Numbered from the stretch's first letter, positions 1 through 29,664 are shown. The stretch: 64,000 nucleotides of DNA from Anisus vortex (GCA_949126835.1 OX421506.1:15702447-15766446), one strand, 5' to 3'. The notes: generated from the letters alone by a model not told the origin. Numbers and translations are program-made.

Positions 1-65
1 TTTTTTCAATGTTTAATCTGTTAGCTTGCGTCTAGATCTAGTGTATTGAAAAAACAATGACTTAA

Positions 66-137
66 CCCTTCCTGTACTGACCTACTTTCTATCTATGATC
101 TTCAGTCCCGCTATATACGCGCCCGGGACTGTAAGGG
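66..137. mobile_element. 72-bp piggyBac-type MITE flanked by TTAA
   Basis: TTAA occurs at 62-65 and again at 138-141. The enclosed 72 bp begins CCCTTCC and ends GTAAGGG, so both ends read inward as CCCTT. An inner palindrome, CAGTCCCG with CGGGACTG (about 103-132), can fold into a hairpin. The TTAA target and C-rich ends are the piggyBac pattern. It is too short to code for anything. Confidence 0.5.
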
Positions 138-420
138 TTAAGATGTGTTTAGGCCTATAAGTTAAAAGAAGTCAGTACTCATAATATGCCATCGCATCAC
201 TGTTCAATCTGTTTGAAAAGTCACATAGTTTATCAACAAATACAAAGTTTTCAGTAAAATTTGTTTATACACTTTTTATACGCAAATATTTCTGATTAAT
301 GTTCTCTTGTAAGCGAATAATCTATATTAGTGATTCCCATAATAATTTCCGGCACTTCAGACGTTCCAATATTATGATCACATCACCCATGTGTGATAAT
401 GGGATTGTGTGGCCAGTATA

Positions 421-660
421 ATAATACTAATAATAAAAATATTTGTATAGCGCTGCTAACAAATATAATGCAAGCTCAGAGCGCGTATAACATACAACTA
501 AGAACACGAATATTACTCTAGGCTAGGTGACAGGGCTAATTGATGAATTTAAACAAAAGACAAATCAATAAATGTAGCATTAACCGACCCAGCCCATAAA
601 AAAGACAGTAGGGGTCTATAGCATGTTGAATGTTATCTAAGGTAAATATTGAAATTATGA
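421..660 (-). repeat. Interspersed repeat R1, copy 1
   Basis: This roughly 240-bp stretch is about 85% identical by eye to 1275-1515. Shared blocks include GCTCAGAGCGC, AACTAAGAACACG and CAGTAGGGGTCTA. An AATAATA-type tract sits at the left end; read on the minus strand it would be a simple 3' tail, as expected of a SINE or LINE end. No coding potential is visible. The family was not identified. Confidence 0.6.
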
Positions 661-690
661 ATTTTTAAAGTTCTTTTTTTTAAAGTAAAA

Positions 691-825
691 GTATAGAATA
701 AACTTGTTATATCAGCTCTATGCCCATCTAACAGTATAGAATATACTTGTTATATCAGCTCTATGCCCATCTAACAGTATAGAATATACTAAGACTTGTA
801 TTATTAGCTCTATGTCCACCTAACA
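691..825. repeat. Three tandem copies of a 43-bp unit
   Basis: The unit begins GTATAGAATA and includes CAGCTCTATGCCCATCTAACA. The first two copies (691-733, 734-776) are nearly identical; the third (777-825) is diverged and slightly longer. The flanks are non-coding. Confidence 0.75.
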
Positions 826-1274
826 CTGGCTTTTCCATCTAGTGGATATGATGGCTAAACTTTGACCGTGGCCTTCGTCGCAGTTGTGACATGATAATTA
901 CATTTAATGACTGCAGCTTTCTTCACTCATCCATGATGCAGACTAAGAGAAAATAAAAGCATAAATATTATTAAGTTTTAATGAAAATGGATGAATTAGA
1001 TTACTAAAATAAAACAAGTCCTACCGGTGACAAAGCTGGATCTTTGGCGCAGAACGCATATGATATATTCTCATTAGTATTTCTTTCAAATTCAATAAAC
1101 ATCCATTAATATTTACTAATTATTTCGATGGGAAATTATGACAGTCCGATATTAAAAATCTAGTCACATGAGTTCAATGACAAATGGCGACAGTCCAACG
1201 TCTTATAGTGTACAAGTGTGTCCAACAGAAGTGTGCGTGGCCGATGTCCTTATCGAAGCAGAAATAGAAATATA

Positions 1275-1515
1275 ATATTAATAATAATAATATTTGTATA
1301 ACGCTGCCGGCTGCCAACAAATATAATGTAAGCTCAGAGCGCATTTAACATGCAACTAAGAACACGGAGATTACTCTAAGCTAGGAGACAAGGCTATCTG
1401 ATGATAAATAAACAAAATCAAATAAATGTAGCATTAACCGACCCAACCTATAAGTAAGACAGTAGGGGTCTAAAGCATGTTAAATGTTAACTAAGGTAAA
1501 TCTTGAAATAATGGT
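1275..1515 (-). repeat. Interspersed repeat R1, copy 2
   Basis: Second copy of the repeat at 421-660, in the same orientation and again starting at an AATAATAATA tract. The two copies are too diverged and too widely spaced to be a recent local duplication, so dispersal by retroposition is more likely. Confidence 0.6.
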
Positions 1516-1915
1516 AAATATCTAAAGTGAAAGTGGAAGTAGAAGAAAGTAAAAGACTTCTGCGCATGTAGACAGATCTATAGATAGAGGAAAAGTTGGA
1601 ATGTTCTGTCTATCAGTCGTATAGATCAAACAAGGTTGTTTATAGAACGGGACAGGGTCTATTTTCCGACCAAAATTGTGTCTTCCCAGTTTGAGGTCTA
1701 GTTAGAGACCAAAACATTCCACTGCAAAAGAAACGAGATGGTCCCAAGGTAGTAAACATTTTGATTGGGTAAAATTAAAGAAGTCTCCTCCATCTTCGAT
1801 CCGACGCCTCTAGCTATCTTTCCTCATTTTCTTTAAAGCATGCTTCCAATATATCGCTTTATTAACACAAAGAGGAGCGCTTGTGTTGCGACAACTCTAT
1901 CATGATGATAGTTTT

Positions 1916-2051
1916 CATAGGTTCTCAACGGGGGCGATATCGAAAAAGAGGGGTGGGGAGTGGGCGCTAAAAGAAAGTTGGGGGGGGCGGGGCGGTGGGC
2001 GGAAAAAAATGTAAAAGGAGGCGGTGAGTCGGAAAAGGTTGAGAACATTTG
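1916..2051. mobile_element. Short deletion derivative of the hAT MITE at 6941-7999
   Basis: It begins with the 14-base end CATAGGTTCTCAAC and closes with GGTTGAGAAC followed by a degraded tip. The G-rich inner sequence (GGGGGCGATATCG, GGCGGTGGGCGG) and the CGGTGAGTCGGAAAAGG block match, in reverse orientation, the ends of the longer element. No 8-bp target duplication survives. Confidence 0.6.
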
Positions 2052-2292
2052 TGCAGCTAAACGAACATAACGCGAGTTATCGCGATGGCCAATTATGACC
2101 AAAATAACTTACTTTCGCCTGATTGGTTTCGCGGCGCGCTTAGCTACAGTCATTTTTATTCAAATTGGGCAAGTCATAAAGAGGGCCAGTGACTACTAAC
2201 TACAAACGTAGACTAATAATTTGTTTAGGCTAATTAATTATTAAACTTTTTCATGACACAATGTGATTGTAACTATGCATTACAACATACAG

Positions 2293-19873
<17,581 letters not shown>

Positions 19874-20003
19874 TCCCCACAGATGTTTCAAATGTTTTAC
19901 GTAGATTTACTCTATATATTACTGTGGATTTAAATCACGATTTTGTTTGTCTTGAGATCTTTTACTTTTCAAAGACTTAGAACTAAATGAATGCAATTTT
20001 AAC

Positions 20004-20049
20004 AATAAACAAGCCAATATCGTAAATATTATGAGAGATAAACAATAAA
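20004..20049 (+). promoter_or_regulatory. Two candidate polyadenylation signals for the metalloprotease
   Basis: AATAAA occurs at 20004-20009 and 20044-20049, about 130 and 170 bases after the stop codon, with no other gene between. In AT-rich DNA the hexamer is frequent, so position is the main support. Confidence 0.45.
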
Positions 20050-20080
20050 CAATGAAGATGCCGTGTGTATATCTGGGGAG

Positions 20081-20131
20081 TAATTACTGATCTAATTACT
20101 GATCTAATTACTGATCTAATTACTGATCTAA
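20081..20131. repeat. 12-bp tandem repeat, four copies
   Basis: Four perfect copies of TAATTACTGATC just after the metalloprotease 3' end. Confidence 0.9.
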
Positions 20132-21969
20132 AGAAAACATAATTTATTAGTCACCCAAAACAATCTTCTTATAATAAAAAAAAAGCCCTAGCCTTTGATA
20201 TATACTTTCACTTGTCTAAAAAAAAAAATCTTTCCTAAAAATTGAGCTGTAAATATATTTTTAGTGACTATGACTTACTTTTTATCGTATAGAGTCTACT
20301 AAACGGTATAGGTTTGTTCTAATTATAAGTGGATAAATCGTATTAGATAAAGTCGCTTATATGGATAGGCTAAGTGAAAGTGTATAAAAATGTTAGCTTC
20401 AAATTGCATGAACAAATAAAAATAAGGGCACTCTATCCAATAGTTTTATAGATCAGTGGCTGTGATTGATATACCGGTAGTGGATATATAAAATGATAAA
20501 TTTAGAATAATATATAACTAGGTCGCTCACTCTTTAAAACGTTGCGTATAATTAATAATGTTAAAATCTGGAGCACCATTTAAAAAATATATATTCAGAT
20601 TGATGTCCCTTTAAAAATGCTTTCAAATTTGATTATGTTTGGGTGGCTCCTCATTACAATAATTACAGGTTTATTTTCCCCTTGCTGCGAAAGCTTTTTT
20701 TTAAATTCCTTTTTTACTGTTTTTTTTTAACAAAACATAATGTAATCATTCGTTTCTGCCAACTGTAATTTTTGTTCACAATAACCAATATAAAATTACG
20801 AGAGAGAACTATCTATTTTGATATATATTCTAAATCTATGTGGTGGAATTAATTAATGTAATGAAAAGATATCTGGGTCTCTATATACTAAAGTATCATA
20901 ATTATGGCCAGATTTTTTATCACAAAAATATTTTATTACAAGTCTTGTTCCTGTGTTTCAAGTCTTTACAAATTCCAAATATTATATTATAGACTTTATA
21001 TACGTGAGATTTGACTAAAACAACCATTGCTATATTACTTTATTTAGTAATAGTATATTTCACTACCCAATAAGACACTGCAGTGGTTGAACATGTTATA
21101 AAGTATTCGACTGTTTTAATTGGATACATTATCATTAAGCATGAAGTGGACTATGTCTCATTGATTCAGTCATTTTAATGTTCTCTAAATCTGCTTTATA
21201 GATTTGAGACTACACATTGGATTGGCACTGCTTATATTTACTTATAACAAATTATAGCCAGTCGGCCAATTTACTTCCCCTATACCCGGTATAATGTAAC
21301 AAGTTTAAATTTTACAGATTTTTTAACACTTTGTCAAATTATACCTTATATATTTTAAGGTTAGCTTACATTTCTGAAATTTAGTTAAATAGTCATTTTT
21401 TTATGTGATAAAACTTTCTTAACAGCTGATTATATATAAAGGATAATTAAGTGACAGACTGTAATTTTTATGTAACTTTTTGGAATAAATTATTACATGC
21501 AATTTTTGGAAAAAATTATTACATGCAAGAGCTTACATATATCTTCAGACAATGAGTTGTAAAACTTGAAGCGTATTCTATAATTTATAACTATTTCATA
21601 AAATAAGTTTTAAAAAACATGAACACTCAAGTAACAAACCAATTGCGAAAAATTTTTTTACTTTTCAAATTTCAATTTTTATTTTACTTGGACATTTGTT
21701 TATCACATTTTCATTCATTTTTTTAAAAGCAGTGTACAAGTATAACACACAAAAAGAGCTGAATAAACAAATATACCAGTGACTAAACATTATATGGGTC
21801 ATTTAAAAACTAATTTCATTAGCAAATTTGATTTTTTTTTTTAAAACAAACAAATATTGCTAACACTAACATAAGATTACACAAGTTTATCATCACTACT
21901 TGTTCTTGTTGAATAGAGTAAAATATTTATAACAAAACAATAAAGTAAAAGAAAATTTCTAATTTTCTA
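20132..21969. other. AT-rich intergenic stretch with no recognised feature
   Basis: No frame, inverted-repeat element or family match was recognised. A local 31-bp duplication ending ATTACATGCAA lies at about 21482-21530. Confidence 0.5.
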
Positions 21970-22228
21970 ATTAAAAACTTGTAAACATAATGCTATACAT
22001 GCAATAGACCACATTGCAAAAGTGCTTTATGTGTCAAAAATGTTAATAATGTATTATCTAAACATACATAAATTTATAACTTCAAAAAAATTATAAAATA
22101 CAAATTAAAAATGCTATACAGAATACATGTAATAGAACTTCATTGCAAAGTCCTTTATGTGTCAAATTATATTATCTACCATACATATACATTAATTTAT
22201 AACTTGAAAAAACTATAAAATACACAAT
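21970..22228. repeat. Two diverged tandem copies of about 125 bp
   Basis: ATGCTATACATGCAATAGA...CTTTATGTGTCAAA...TTTATAACTTC...TATAAAATACA occurs at 21970-22105 and again at 22106-22228 with many substitutions and small gaps. Confidence 0.65.
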
Positions 22229-22365
22229 GCTCACATATTCTTAAAAAAAGTAAAAAATGTAAGAAATGTAAATACCATTTAATTGACAAGGAAGCAAAAT
22301 AGTCGATAGCCAGTGACTTATTAGAAACGTTATTTAGTCCTATACATTTTATTCCTAATCTTTCC

Positions 22366-23005
22366 AGTGTAAGGAAGATGGAGGAAGTAGATACTGCTGC
22401 TACAAACATCATTGTAGTTCCCACCCAGAACTAAGCCTGAGGCATTTCTATGGCGAAGGACCAGCCTCTGAGTTTGAGAGGTTTGCTGAAGATGTCCAGC
22501 AGGTCTATAGGTCAAGGAGGGACAACAATAAGGAAGAGAGGAAGGCACTGCTGTGGTCCCACCTTGGCAAAGCTGTGAAGACAGATTTTTTTTGTCATAG
22601 CCATGATCTGCGGCTACTCCAGACCTACTGCTGGATATATACGGTGAGAAGCGCATCTGTGCTGAACTTATGAAGGCTCTCCACTAGGTCAGACAGGCTC
22701 CTCACGAAACAGTTGGGGCCTACTCTCACCTCCTCAACGCTTTTTGGGTATTGATGACCAGGCAAGGGGAACTTAAGGTCCCTACCACAAACAGTGTGTT
22801 CCTCAGGGACTACTTCATTAAAAACTTGTCTTCGACCCAAATTCATCGCCAGATCTTGGAACAAGTGTACACTGAGCCCATGCTAGTGCTAACCGACATA
22901 TTCTCCAAATAGATAGGTGCAGTACCCACGAGAGATCAGACTGATAAGACTGTCGCAAAGGCACTGATCGAGAACTGGATCCTTCACTAGGCATACCACG
23001 GTGAT
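22366..23005 (+). pseudogene. Ty3/Gypsy-type remnant: gag running directly into integrase
   Basis: Across several frames: LRHFYGEGPASEFERF and LLWSHLGKAVKTD, then LLDIYGEKRICAELM, APHETVGAYSHLLNAFWVL and FLRDYFIKNLSS, a gag capsid-like order. Without any protease, reverse transcriptase or RNase H the sequence continues as PMLVLTDIFSK and TRDQTDKTVAKALIENWIL (about 22880-22990), the pattern of the Ty3/Gypsy integrase core. Stops and shifts are frequent (for example near 22433, 22687, 22910 and 22990). No flanking LTRs were recognised. The pol deletion is inferred. Confidence 0.75.
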
Positions 23006-23310
23006 TACATTTTGCCAGGGTCAAGGTTTAATTTAGTCAAAGATAAATAAACCATGAATTAGAAATGACTAAAATTAAATTGCAATCTCAAAAGGCAACA
23101 AGTAATAATAATGAAACTAAAAGCAACAAAAGTAAATTTACCTTCAAAATACAACCATTCAATGGAATGAAGACATTGATACATTTTTAAGAGTTTTTGG
23201 ACGTCAGTGAATGATTCATAATATTCAGGAAAATGATTGGCCAGGGTACCTAATTCAATCCCTAAAAGACAAAGCGCCTTAAAGCAATTGCTTTCATAGA
23301 TATAGAAAAT

Positions 23311-23505
23311 ATGACATGCAGGCAATTGAAATTTCAATTAATACAATATTTCATAAAGACTCCTGATGATTACAGATTAAAGTTTCACAATATTCAAATT
23401 AATGATACCTATGAACCAACAGCTGTTGTAGAGGACGTAAAGAGTTATTTAACAACATGGCTAGAGATGGAGAAAGTATATTTAACTAAAACAAAAGAAA
23501 TATAA
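23311..23505 (+). pseudogene. Possible second gag-like fragment
   Basis: Frame with IKTPDDYRLKFHNIQ and VKSYLTTWLEMEK, resembling the T-x-x-G(Y/F)R-x-KF ... L-x-x-W-x-E stretch of gag capsid domains in animal Ty3/Gypsy elements. It is short, with no neighbouring pol, and could be a decoy. Confidence 0.4.
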
Positions 23506-23519
23506 CGGTATTAACAGCC

Positions 23520-24806
23520 AGGAAAAAGGACTCGGGGCTGCTAAACAACACTTGTATTCAAAAATATTCTTGACAGAATTTAACATCTCCTTTCAACAAA
23601 GAAAAAAAGACAGGTGTGACAAGTGCAAACTATTTAAAGGGTAAGAACTGCCTTAATAGTAACTTATTTTTATATGAAAGCTTTTAAAATATTTTCAAAT
23701 ATACAACTCTTTCTTTTGAGAGTTGACAATAAATGTGTTAAATTAATTAAATTACATTGCCAATTACGGAAACTGCAGACCACAGGCGGAAGCACACGAA
23801 GTGAAGTTGTGCAGGAAGTGACGCGGTACAGTGATAAACAAAATTGAAAATGGATTCACGCAACGTTGTTGTTCCTTGTATGTTTGAGCCAGAGTTAAAT
23901 TTTGATAGTGAGAACGAAGAAATGAGAAATTTTGAAACAGAATTCAACATGTATAAGTCCATCGAAAAAGACAAATTACGATTAGAAAATATCAACTGGT
24001 AATTTAGAGCTACATATAGTAATAGCATTTGTCTTAGTGCTGCATTAGGCATGATCAGCTGATCTGATTAGGCCTAATGAAGTACTTATTCATTTTTTTT
24101 TTCAGGAGAATGTGATACACAGCTTACAGAAACTTAGTTTGTTGGTGTCAAAAGTGATGAAGGTACACTAAATGAGTGCACAGCATCTTACTCACCTGGA
24201 AATAGAAGAAGATGCACGTGAGAGTCGGGGTGCCCTGTTCTCTGCTTTGACTTGCAGAACGTTTTTGCAATGCCCAAAGCTGGGGTCTTCAACTTTTTTT
24301 AATCTGAGGAAGATGTCTGTGTACAACATGACAGCACATTTTTCCTTAGACAAATCAGTTTAATGTTCCATCTGGTCTGAAGGTCAGTCTGGCAGATCAG
24401 GCAATGATATGGCGTCTACTATACTTAGAATTTTAGAATCCCTGATTGTGGCTCATCCATATTCTGTGGTCAGATTAATGTGTTCCACAGAATAGAAACA
24501 GCATCATGAGTACTACCATTAGTATTTCTTAAACAATCATCCAGAAGTTGAGTCTATTACTCAAAAGTTTTCAGCTAGTGGTCATGCCTGCATTCAAGAA
24601 GTGGAGGTTGCAGTGCATAGCAGCATTGATCAAAAAATTAAAAGGGCAGAGATTTACAGTCCATTGGGTCTTGTAAGATTTAAAAAAAACAGATAGGTGC
24701 AACAAACCTTTCACTATCCTTCAAATGAAAGATTCAGATTTTTTAAATGTTCCAATTCAAAAATATACTTTTTTGGCAATGTACCTTTCAAGCAGGTAAA
24801 GAAAAT
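23520..24806 (+). pseudogene. Decayed DUF7869-type (transposon-associated) gene
   Basis: Pieces in order: YSKIFLTEFNISFQQRKKDR-CDKC (23520-23641, followed by a good donor GTAAGA), LQCPKLGSSTFFNLRKMSVY (24240-24320), IWSEGQSGRSGNDM (24372-24413), EVESITQKFSASGHACIQEV and VHSSIDQKIKRAEIYSPLG (24545-24670), VPFKQVKKIKYKPG (24783-24822). The order and wording recall a family of invertebrate proteins of unknown function, many transposon-linked, carrying DUF7869. Stops at 24361, 24487 and 24694 break it. Recognition is from pattern memory only. Confidence 0.5.
23850..23999 (+). CDS. Possible short first exon, unrecognised
   Basis: ATG at 23850 opens an acidic 50-codon frame (MDSRNVVVPCMFEPELN..., ending LENINW) with a possible donor CTG|GTAATT. 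A possible next exon (24106, after TTTTTTTTCAG) contains YTAYRNLVCW, loosely like a segment of P2RX7-tail-like proteins in invertebrates, but is stopped. Function unknown. Confidence 0.25.
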
Positions 24807-25443
24807 TAAGTACAAACCAGGAACAAACAACCCCTAAAAAAGGCTAGTTCAGAATCAACAAGGCTAGACTCAAAAGTAAGCAAGAAACACCATCTCAAAT
24901 TCAACCCCGGAAGCCCTTCCAACTCTTCCGATGAACACCCCAACACTAGGGAAGGAAGCTCTCCCTCCCCAACCCCTCTTAAAGTCCTACAAACCCCTCT
25001 TACAGTCCTACAAACCCCTCCCAACCAGACCGAAGGTCAACTGACAGGGTCAGGATTTAGTCAATGCAAATGTAAACACTTGGTTGAAACTTTCTTAATT
25101 TTTTTTATTGGAAACTTTAGAAATAGAATAGTTAGACAAAAAAAAATAATTGTACAATCAAATCAGATCTACAATTATTGTTTTTGTATACTGATAAAAA
25201 GAAGGGACGCAAGAGTTGTTTAGGAGCAACCTCCCGCTACTGTAGTATAGTGGATCAGTTCATTTTGATGTCTTTCTATTCACAGTCTTGAAGCTAATAA
25301 TTTAAAAAAAGAAATCGAGAATAAAAGGTTTACCATAGAGTTAAAAAGGTATGTTTATTTTTATTGTGAAATTTGGACCATACATTAATCTGCTTAATCT
25401 TGTAGCCAGCCTATAACTCCCCTATCCTTAAGCCAAGTTGCAA

Positions 25444-25854
25444 AACTGCCATCAATCTGGAAAAAAGCGATTATGATCCCCATCCATAAACAGGGGAAAC
25501 CTCGGACTAAAGTAGACAGTTACCGACCTATGAACTAACCAGCAGTGTATGCAAGTTGATGGAAAGAATAATCAACAAAAGACTCACCTGGTTTCTAGAA
25601 ACAAACAGTCTATTAACGCAAGAACAAGGAGGCTTTAGAAGGTACAGATCAACAGAAGATCAAATAGCTTTCATCACACAAGAGATAGAAGATGGCTTCC
25701 ATGAAAAGAAGCACACAACAATTGTATGGGTCGACCTGGAAAAGGCTTTCGATAAAGTGTAGGAAGAAGGGCTGGTACTAAAATTAATAAATAATAAAAT
25801 CTCCAACAGAATGCTCAACTGGACTTACACCCATGGGACACAAATGGCTCAGTC
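25444..25854 (+). pseudogene. LINE reverse transcriptase fragment, copy 1
   Basis: Same family as the LINE at 14216-16541: MIPIHKQGKP (broken by shifts), KLMERIINKRLTWFLE, GGFRRYRSTEDQIAF, WVDLEKAFDKV then TAG. The frame passes from the N-terminal third of the polymerase into an RNase H piece at 25858; the YADD region is deleted. It is preceded at 25408-25443 by the end of a piggyBac-type MITE (matches 36828-36861 inverted). Confidence 0.85.
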
Positions 25855-25857
25855 ACA

Positions 25858-26100
25858 ATGAGAGACTCCCTAGCAGGAATAAACAAAAAGACAAAGCATG
25901 ACACAAACACTCTCTCAGATTTAGCAATCAAAGAAATAGATGATCTCTACCCCAGCGGTGTCTGGATAAGAGCATATACAGATGGCTCCTCTCAAACTGC
26001 CAAAACGGAGGCGCTGGGATCTATATTGAGTGGCCAAACGGAAACAAATTGAAACGAAGCATACCCACTGGGAAAATATCAGACTCGCTCAAAGCCGAAA
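25858..26100 (+). pseudogene. LINE RNase H fragment, copy 1
   Basis: RDSLAGINKKTKHDTNT and WIRAYTDGSSQTAKTEA, followed in other frames by WPNGN and KAETEAIG. Corresponds to the first catalytic Asp (YTDGS) and Glu region of the RNase H in the LINE at 14216-16541. Cut off after the Glu. Confidence 0.8.
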
Positions 26101-26204
26101 CAGAAGCAATAGGATTTAGTAGATAGAAATTTTATGGCAACACTTTTTTGTTAAGAAAGCATAAAATAAGGCACTCTTTTCATTTTCATGATTTCTATTT
26201 GATT

Positions 26205-26472
26205 TTGGGATAGTTTTGTTTTAATTACTCTGTTCATTCAATCAATGTATTGAACTTTTCATCTCTATTTTCATTATTACACTGTATTTGCTTTTTGGTA
26301 TTGTTTTGTTTTAATAAAAATTATTCATTCAATCTATTGAACTTATCTCTATTTGTATTATTAGTAGATTACACTGTATTTGCTTTTTGGTACATAGTTT
26401 TGTTTCAGTTACAGTCTTGATTCAATATATTGTATTTTAAAATTGATATTCAATATTAAATTCTATTTGCAG
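26205..26472. repeat. Three imperfect tandem copies of about 90 bp (copy 1)
   Basis: Units share TTTTTGG, GTTTTGTTTTAAT, CATTCAAT, ATTGAACTT and TACACTGTATTTGC. They are AT-rich and non-coding. The following 26.5-27.9 kb is AT-rich with no recognised gene. Confidence 0.7.
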
Positions 26473-28240
26473 TGTTGTTTGCACACATAATAAATGTAAT
26501 GGATTCTATTTTTAATTACTATTATCCTTCAGAGGCTAATAGAATCTTGAGTTAAGCTGAACTTTGATTCTTAAATGTTATTTTGCACATCACGTATAAT
26601 AACTTGATACCGGTACGGCAAAATCTTTGCAACAATACATATATATTTTTATTATTATTCACAATTGAAAGAACAGATATAAAATGTCCAGTACATCCAA
26701 TATATATGAAATATAAACACACAAGTTCATAATACTATAGAAGTATTTGTAAAATATAGTCTCAGTTATTACACAACCTTTTCTTTCTACACTTCAGCTC
26801 TATCCTCTAAAAACACCTGACCAAGTAAAAAGTTTTTGTGTTACTAAAAGCATGAAGACCTAACAACAGCTCACAATTTCTGGCCTTTTCTCTCCAAACA
26901 AAACACACACACATTATCAATACACACATACTTGGTCAAAGGGAATTAAATGTACATTACAACTTTCATCTCAATAGTTCCCCTTGATATTCAATGTTTG
27001 ATAATTATAACGCTAACAATAAATATACAATGTATTGTGAAATACATTGGTTCAAAACTAGATTGTTTGCGTTAAATTATGTTTGCAACAGTGGAATTGG
27101 AAAATCTAGCTTGTTTGGTTCCAGGTTTAGGAAAATTTGGGTAATTAACTCCTTAAATAAACGGAACAGCGGATGCTGGTATCATAAATAATTACAATAT
27201 TTTCAAATATTATCTTCATGATGTTAAGGAGTCATTGAATCATAATATCAGTTTAATCTTAGTAAACATAATATCAAGGTTTTATTATCAAGCCATTTCG
27301 TCCCCTCAGTATTATTATCGTCAAGACTATATATAGTTTTGAAAAAAAATGCACATGAAGTTTCACAAGACCACCAGTAGCCCACAATTAGTGTTGCAAG
27401 TAATTTTGTGTTCATACTCTCTTTAAAACCCTTATAAGATACCCTTTAAATAGATATTTATACAACTTACTTGTATTTTGTGTTGGAAATTAGATTTTTC
27501 ACTTTTGAGATAGAACAAAATACATATTAATTTTAGAAAGTCCAAAAATTGTATAATGTTCTACGTCAATTTTTATCTCAAATGTATTATAATTTTTGTA
27601 TATGATCAATTATATGCTAAAATAACATTTTAATAAAAAAAATTATTTGGAGTACCAGGTATTTGTTTGAATTAATCCAACAGTAGTTGAAATGCATATT
27701 ATTCTCTTGGTCATCCACCACATCAAGTTAGCCTAGAAGAAATTCTATAGGTACTCCTTTAAAATCAAATTTACCTCAACTTGCTCCAAACTATTTTACT
27801 ATACTAGTACTAATTATTCACAAAATAAAATACAGCCTTAAGTTTAATTAACTTGTCTTAATTAATTGTTGTATTATCATTATCTGTTCTTCACATTTTG
27901 ATATCTCCATGTATCCGTGCCCTACAAATATTGCAGAGTCTCGGTTCCTTCCAATTGCTATACCAACAATTGTAATGTGTCCTAATCCACCTCAACAAAT
28001 GCCTTCTATTTAAAAAAAAACTGGAGGAAAAAGAAAATTACTTAAACTTGGTGAATCACCAAAAACATGTAGAAAGTTACTAAAATTAGACATACAAGAG
28101 ATACGATTTCCATAGAGACAGCTTCAGACAGTTCAGGATATTATTTCTCTCAGAAATCAACTCTTTGCAGTTCAGGTAGACTTAAAAAAGCAAAAGATAT
28201 TGCTCACAAATCTACAATAAAAGGTTAAAAGATTACAAGC

Positions 28241-28870
28241 TTGGGTTTTTTAAGTTGTAAGAAGACCAGAGCAAGTCTAAATGAAAATGTATGTGATGCA
28301 AAAAAGTCTACATTAGAGTCAATTGTGAAGGATTTTCCACCTGTATTGTTCCGAGTGTTTTATTATTTATTTAATTTTTTACCTGTAGATAAGCAACAGA
28401 CAATCGTGTTCGTTTTAGACGCCATTTAATTTCTGAAATACATAGGAACGGTGTCAATTCTTGACAATGCACCGATACACTTTTACAATACGGAGATACA
28501 CCACACCACCAGTACCTGCTGCTTTATTTCAGGTTCTAATGAAAAAGAAGAACATTTTGTGGAGTAGGGAAAAGAATCATGCTTGTCTGTATTTTTTTTA
28601 GAAGTCCAACAGCCTACTCCATCCTTAGGGTAAGTGGATTTCAATTACCACATCCTGCTACTTTAAGGCGGCAATATAGTGATGTGCTCAGAAGCACGGT
28701 GTTATGTCCTGTTCTCAATCACATGCTTCGAGTAAGAGTCTTGACATTGCAAGAACATGAGAAAAGAGTAACACTGTCCCTTGATGGCATGACTCTTTAA
28801 CAGTATTAACAGGGCATAACTTTTGACAGTTCAGGGGACATTTTAAAGGGTTTTATTGACTGTGGTAAAT
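28241..28870 (+). pseudogene. P-element/THAP9-like transposase N-terminal part, copy 1
   Basis: Frame pieces SPTAYSILRVSGFQLPHPAT and LRRQYSDV, then EKRVTLSLDGMTL and SSGDILKGFIDCGKYG. The order SP-x-AY-x-x-LR ... LPHP-x-TLR ... L-x-x-D-x-M ... GF-x-D-x-G is the signature of animal P-element transposases. Stops interrupt it after the DGMTL motif and upstream. The leading 28241-28429 frame is unassigned. Confidence 0.65.
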
Positions 28871-29373
28871 ATGGTAAGCCAATAAATGAGCAAATCGGGG
28901 AGTTCTTTTTATGGTTCGAGAGTTTTCTTTAAAATAGAAACAGATTATTGGATTTTATATAACGAGGCAATATAAAAACAGATAAGCTGGGTAGCATCAT
29001 TAAATATGCTGTGTCAACATTATATGTGACACTCCACGACAAAACGAGTCGCTTCTCACCTCGGCCTATTTTGAGCTAAAGTAAAAAATAGATCTATGTG
29101 TTTGGGGTGAAAAGGATCAATTTTGGGAATTTGATTATTTCTAATTATTTATTCATTTCTACACACATCTGTAATATTGTTCTTTTAAATTAAATTCAAG
29201 TTTATATATGGGTAAGTCATACGGATGACTGATATTTGTTTAACTATGATGCTCAAAAAGTAAAACACATATATGATTTAATGTTTAAAACATTTTGGAA
29301 ACCAGGTAGTAAAAATCATTATTAATTCAATGTTATTTCAAATTTAATGTATTTTTAATGTTTCAGAATTAAC

Positions 29374-29664
29374 CAAAACAAGCTGACCAATGTCCAGAAA
29401 AGATTCAGGGCCTGGAGGGATACAGGCAGTATTCCGGAAAAGAAGTGGGGTGGTAGAAGGTTTAATAAGCATGCTTTAATTTACTTTAAAACATGACGAT
29501 ATTGACCGGGTTGTTACCTTCCTGCATAACTTTGCAGAGGACTTTGCCCTGGTTCTACCCGGTCGCATTCCTCGCTTCAAAAGAAGTGATGTCAAGATCC
29601 TGCCTTCTTCACAAACTAAAGCAGCTATTTGGCGACATTATAGAAATTTGTTTCTTGCAATAGG
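29374..29664 (+). pseudogene. DUF7869-family N-terminal exon, copy 1 (frameshifted)
   Basis: Homologous to the intact exon at 34748-35034. An insertion near 29475-29490 and further shifts break the frame. Confidence 0.55.

Noticed and set aside
1833..2102. 89-codon minus-strand ORF rich in Pro and Phe
   Set aside because: It lies across a G/C-rich hAT MITE; low-complexity composition with no family resemblance.
1..2292. Search for the metalloprotease signal-peptide and propeptide exons
   Set aside because: No frame with a hydrophobic leader or a phase-compatible donor was found; the exons probably lie outside the window.
22197..23024. Four overlapping minus-strand ORFs
   Set aside because: They are antisense to the gag/integrase remnant, whose plus-strand motifs explain the sequence.
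24806..25024. 72-codon minus-strand ORF with VCRTVRGVCRTLRG repeat
   Set aside because: Caused by a short tandem repeat (GTCCTACAAACCCCTC) on the plus strand; no conserved features.
25225..25260. tRNA-like GTAGTATAGTGGATCAG at the start of the 5-kb duplication
   Set aside because: Resembles a tRNA A box, but no B box at a proper distance was found.
26994..27191. 65-codon ORF with GIGKSSLFGSRF, like a P-loop
   Set aside because: The GKS resembles a Walker A motif only by chance; no following nucleotide-binding motifs, and the region is AT-rich and non-coding.
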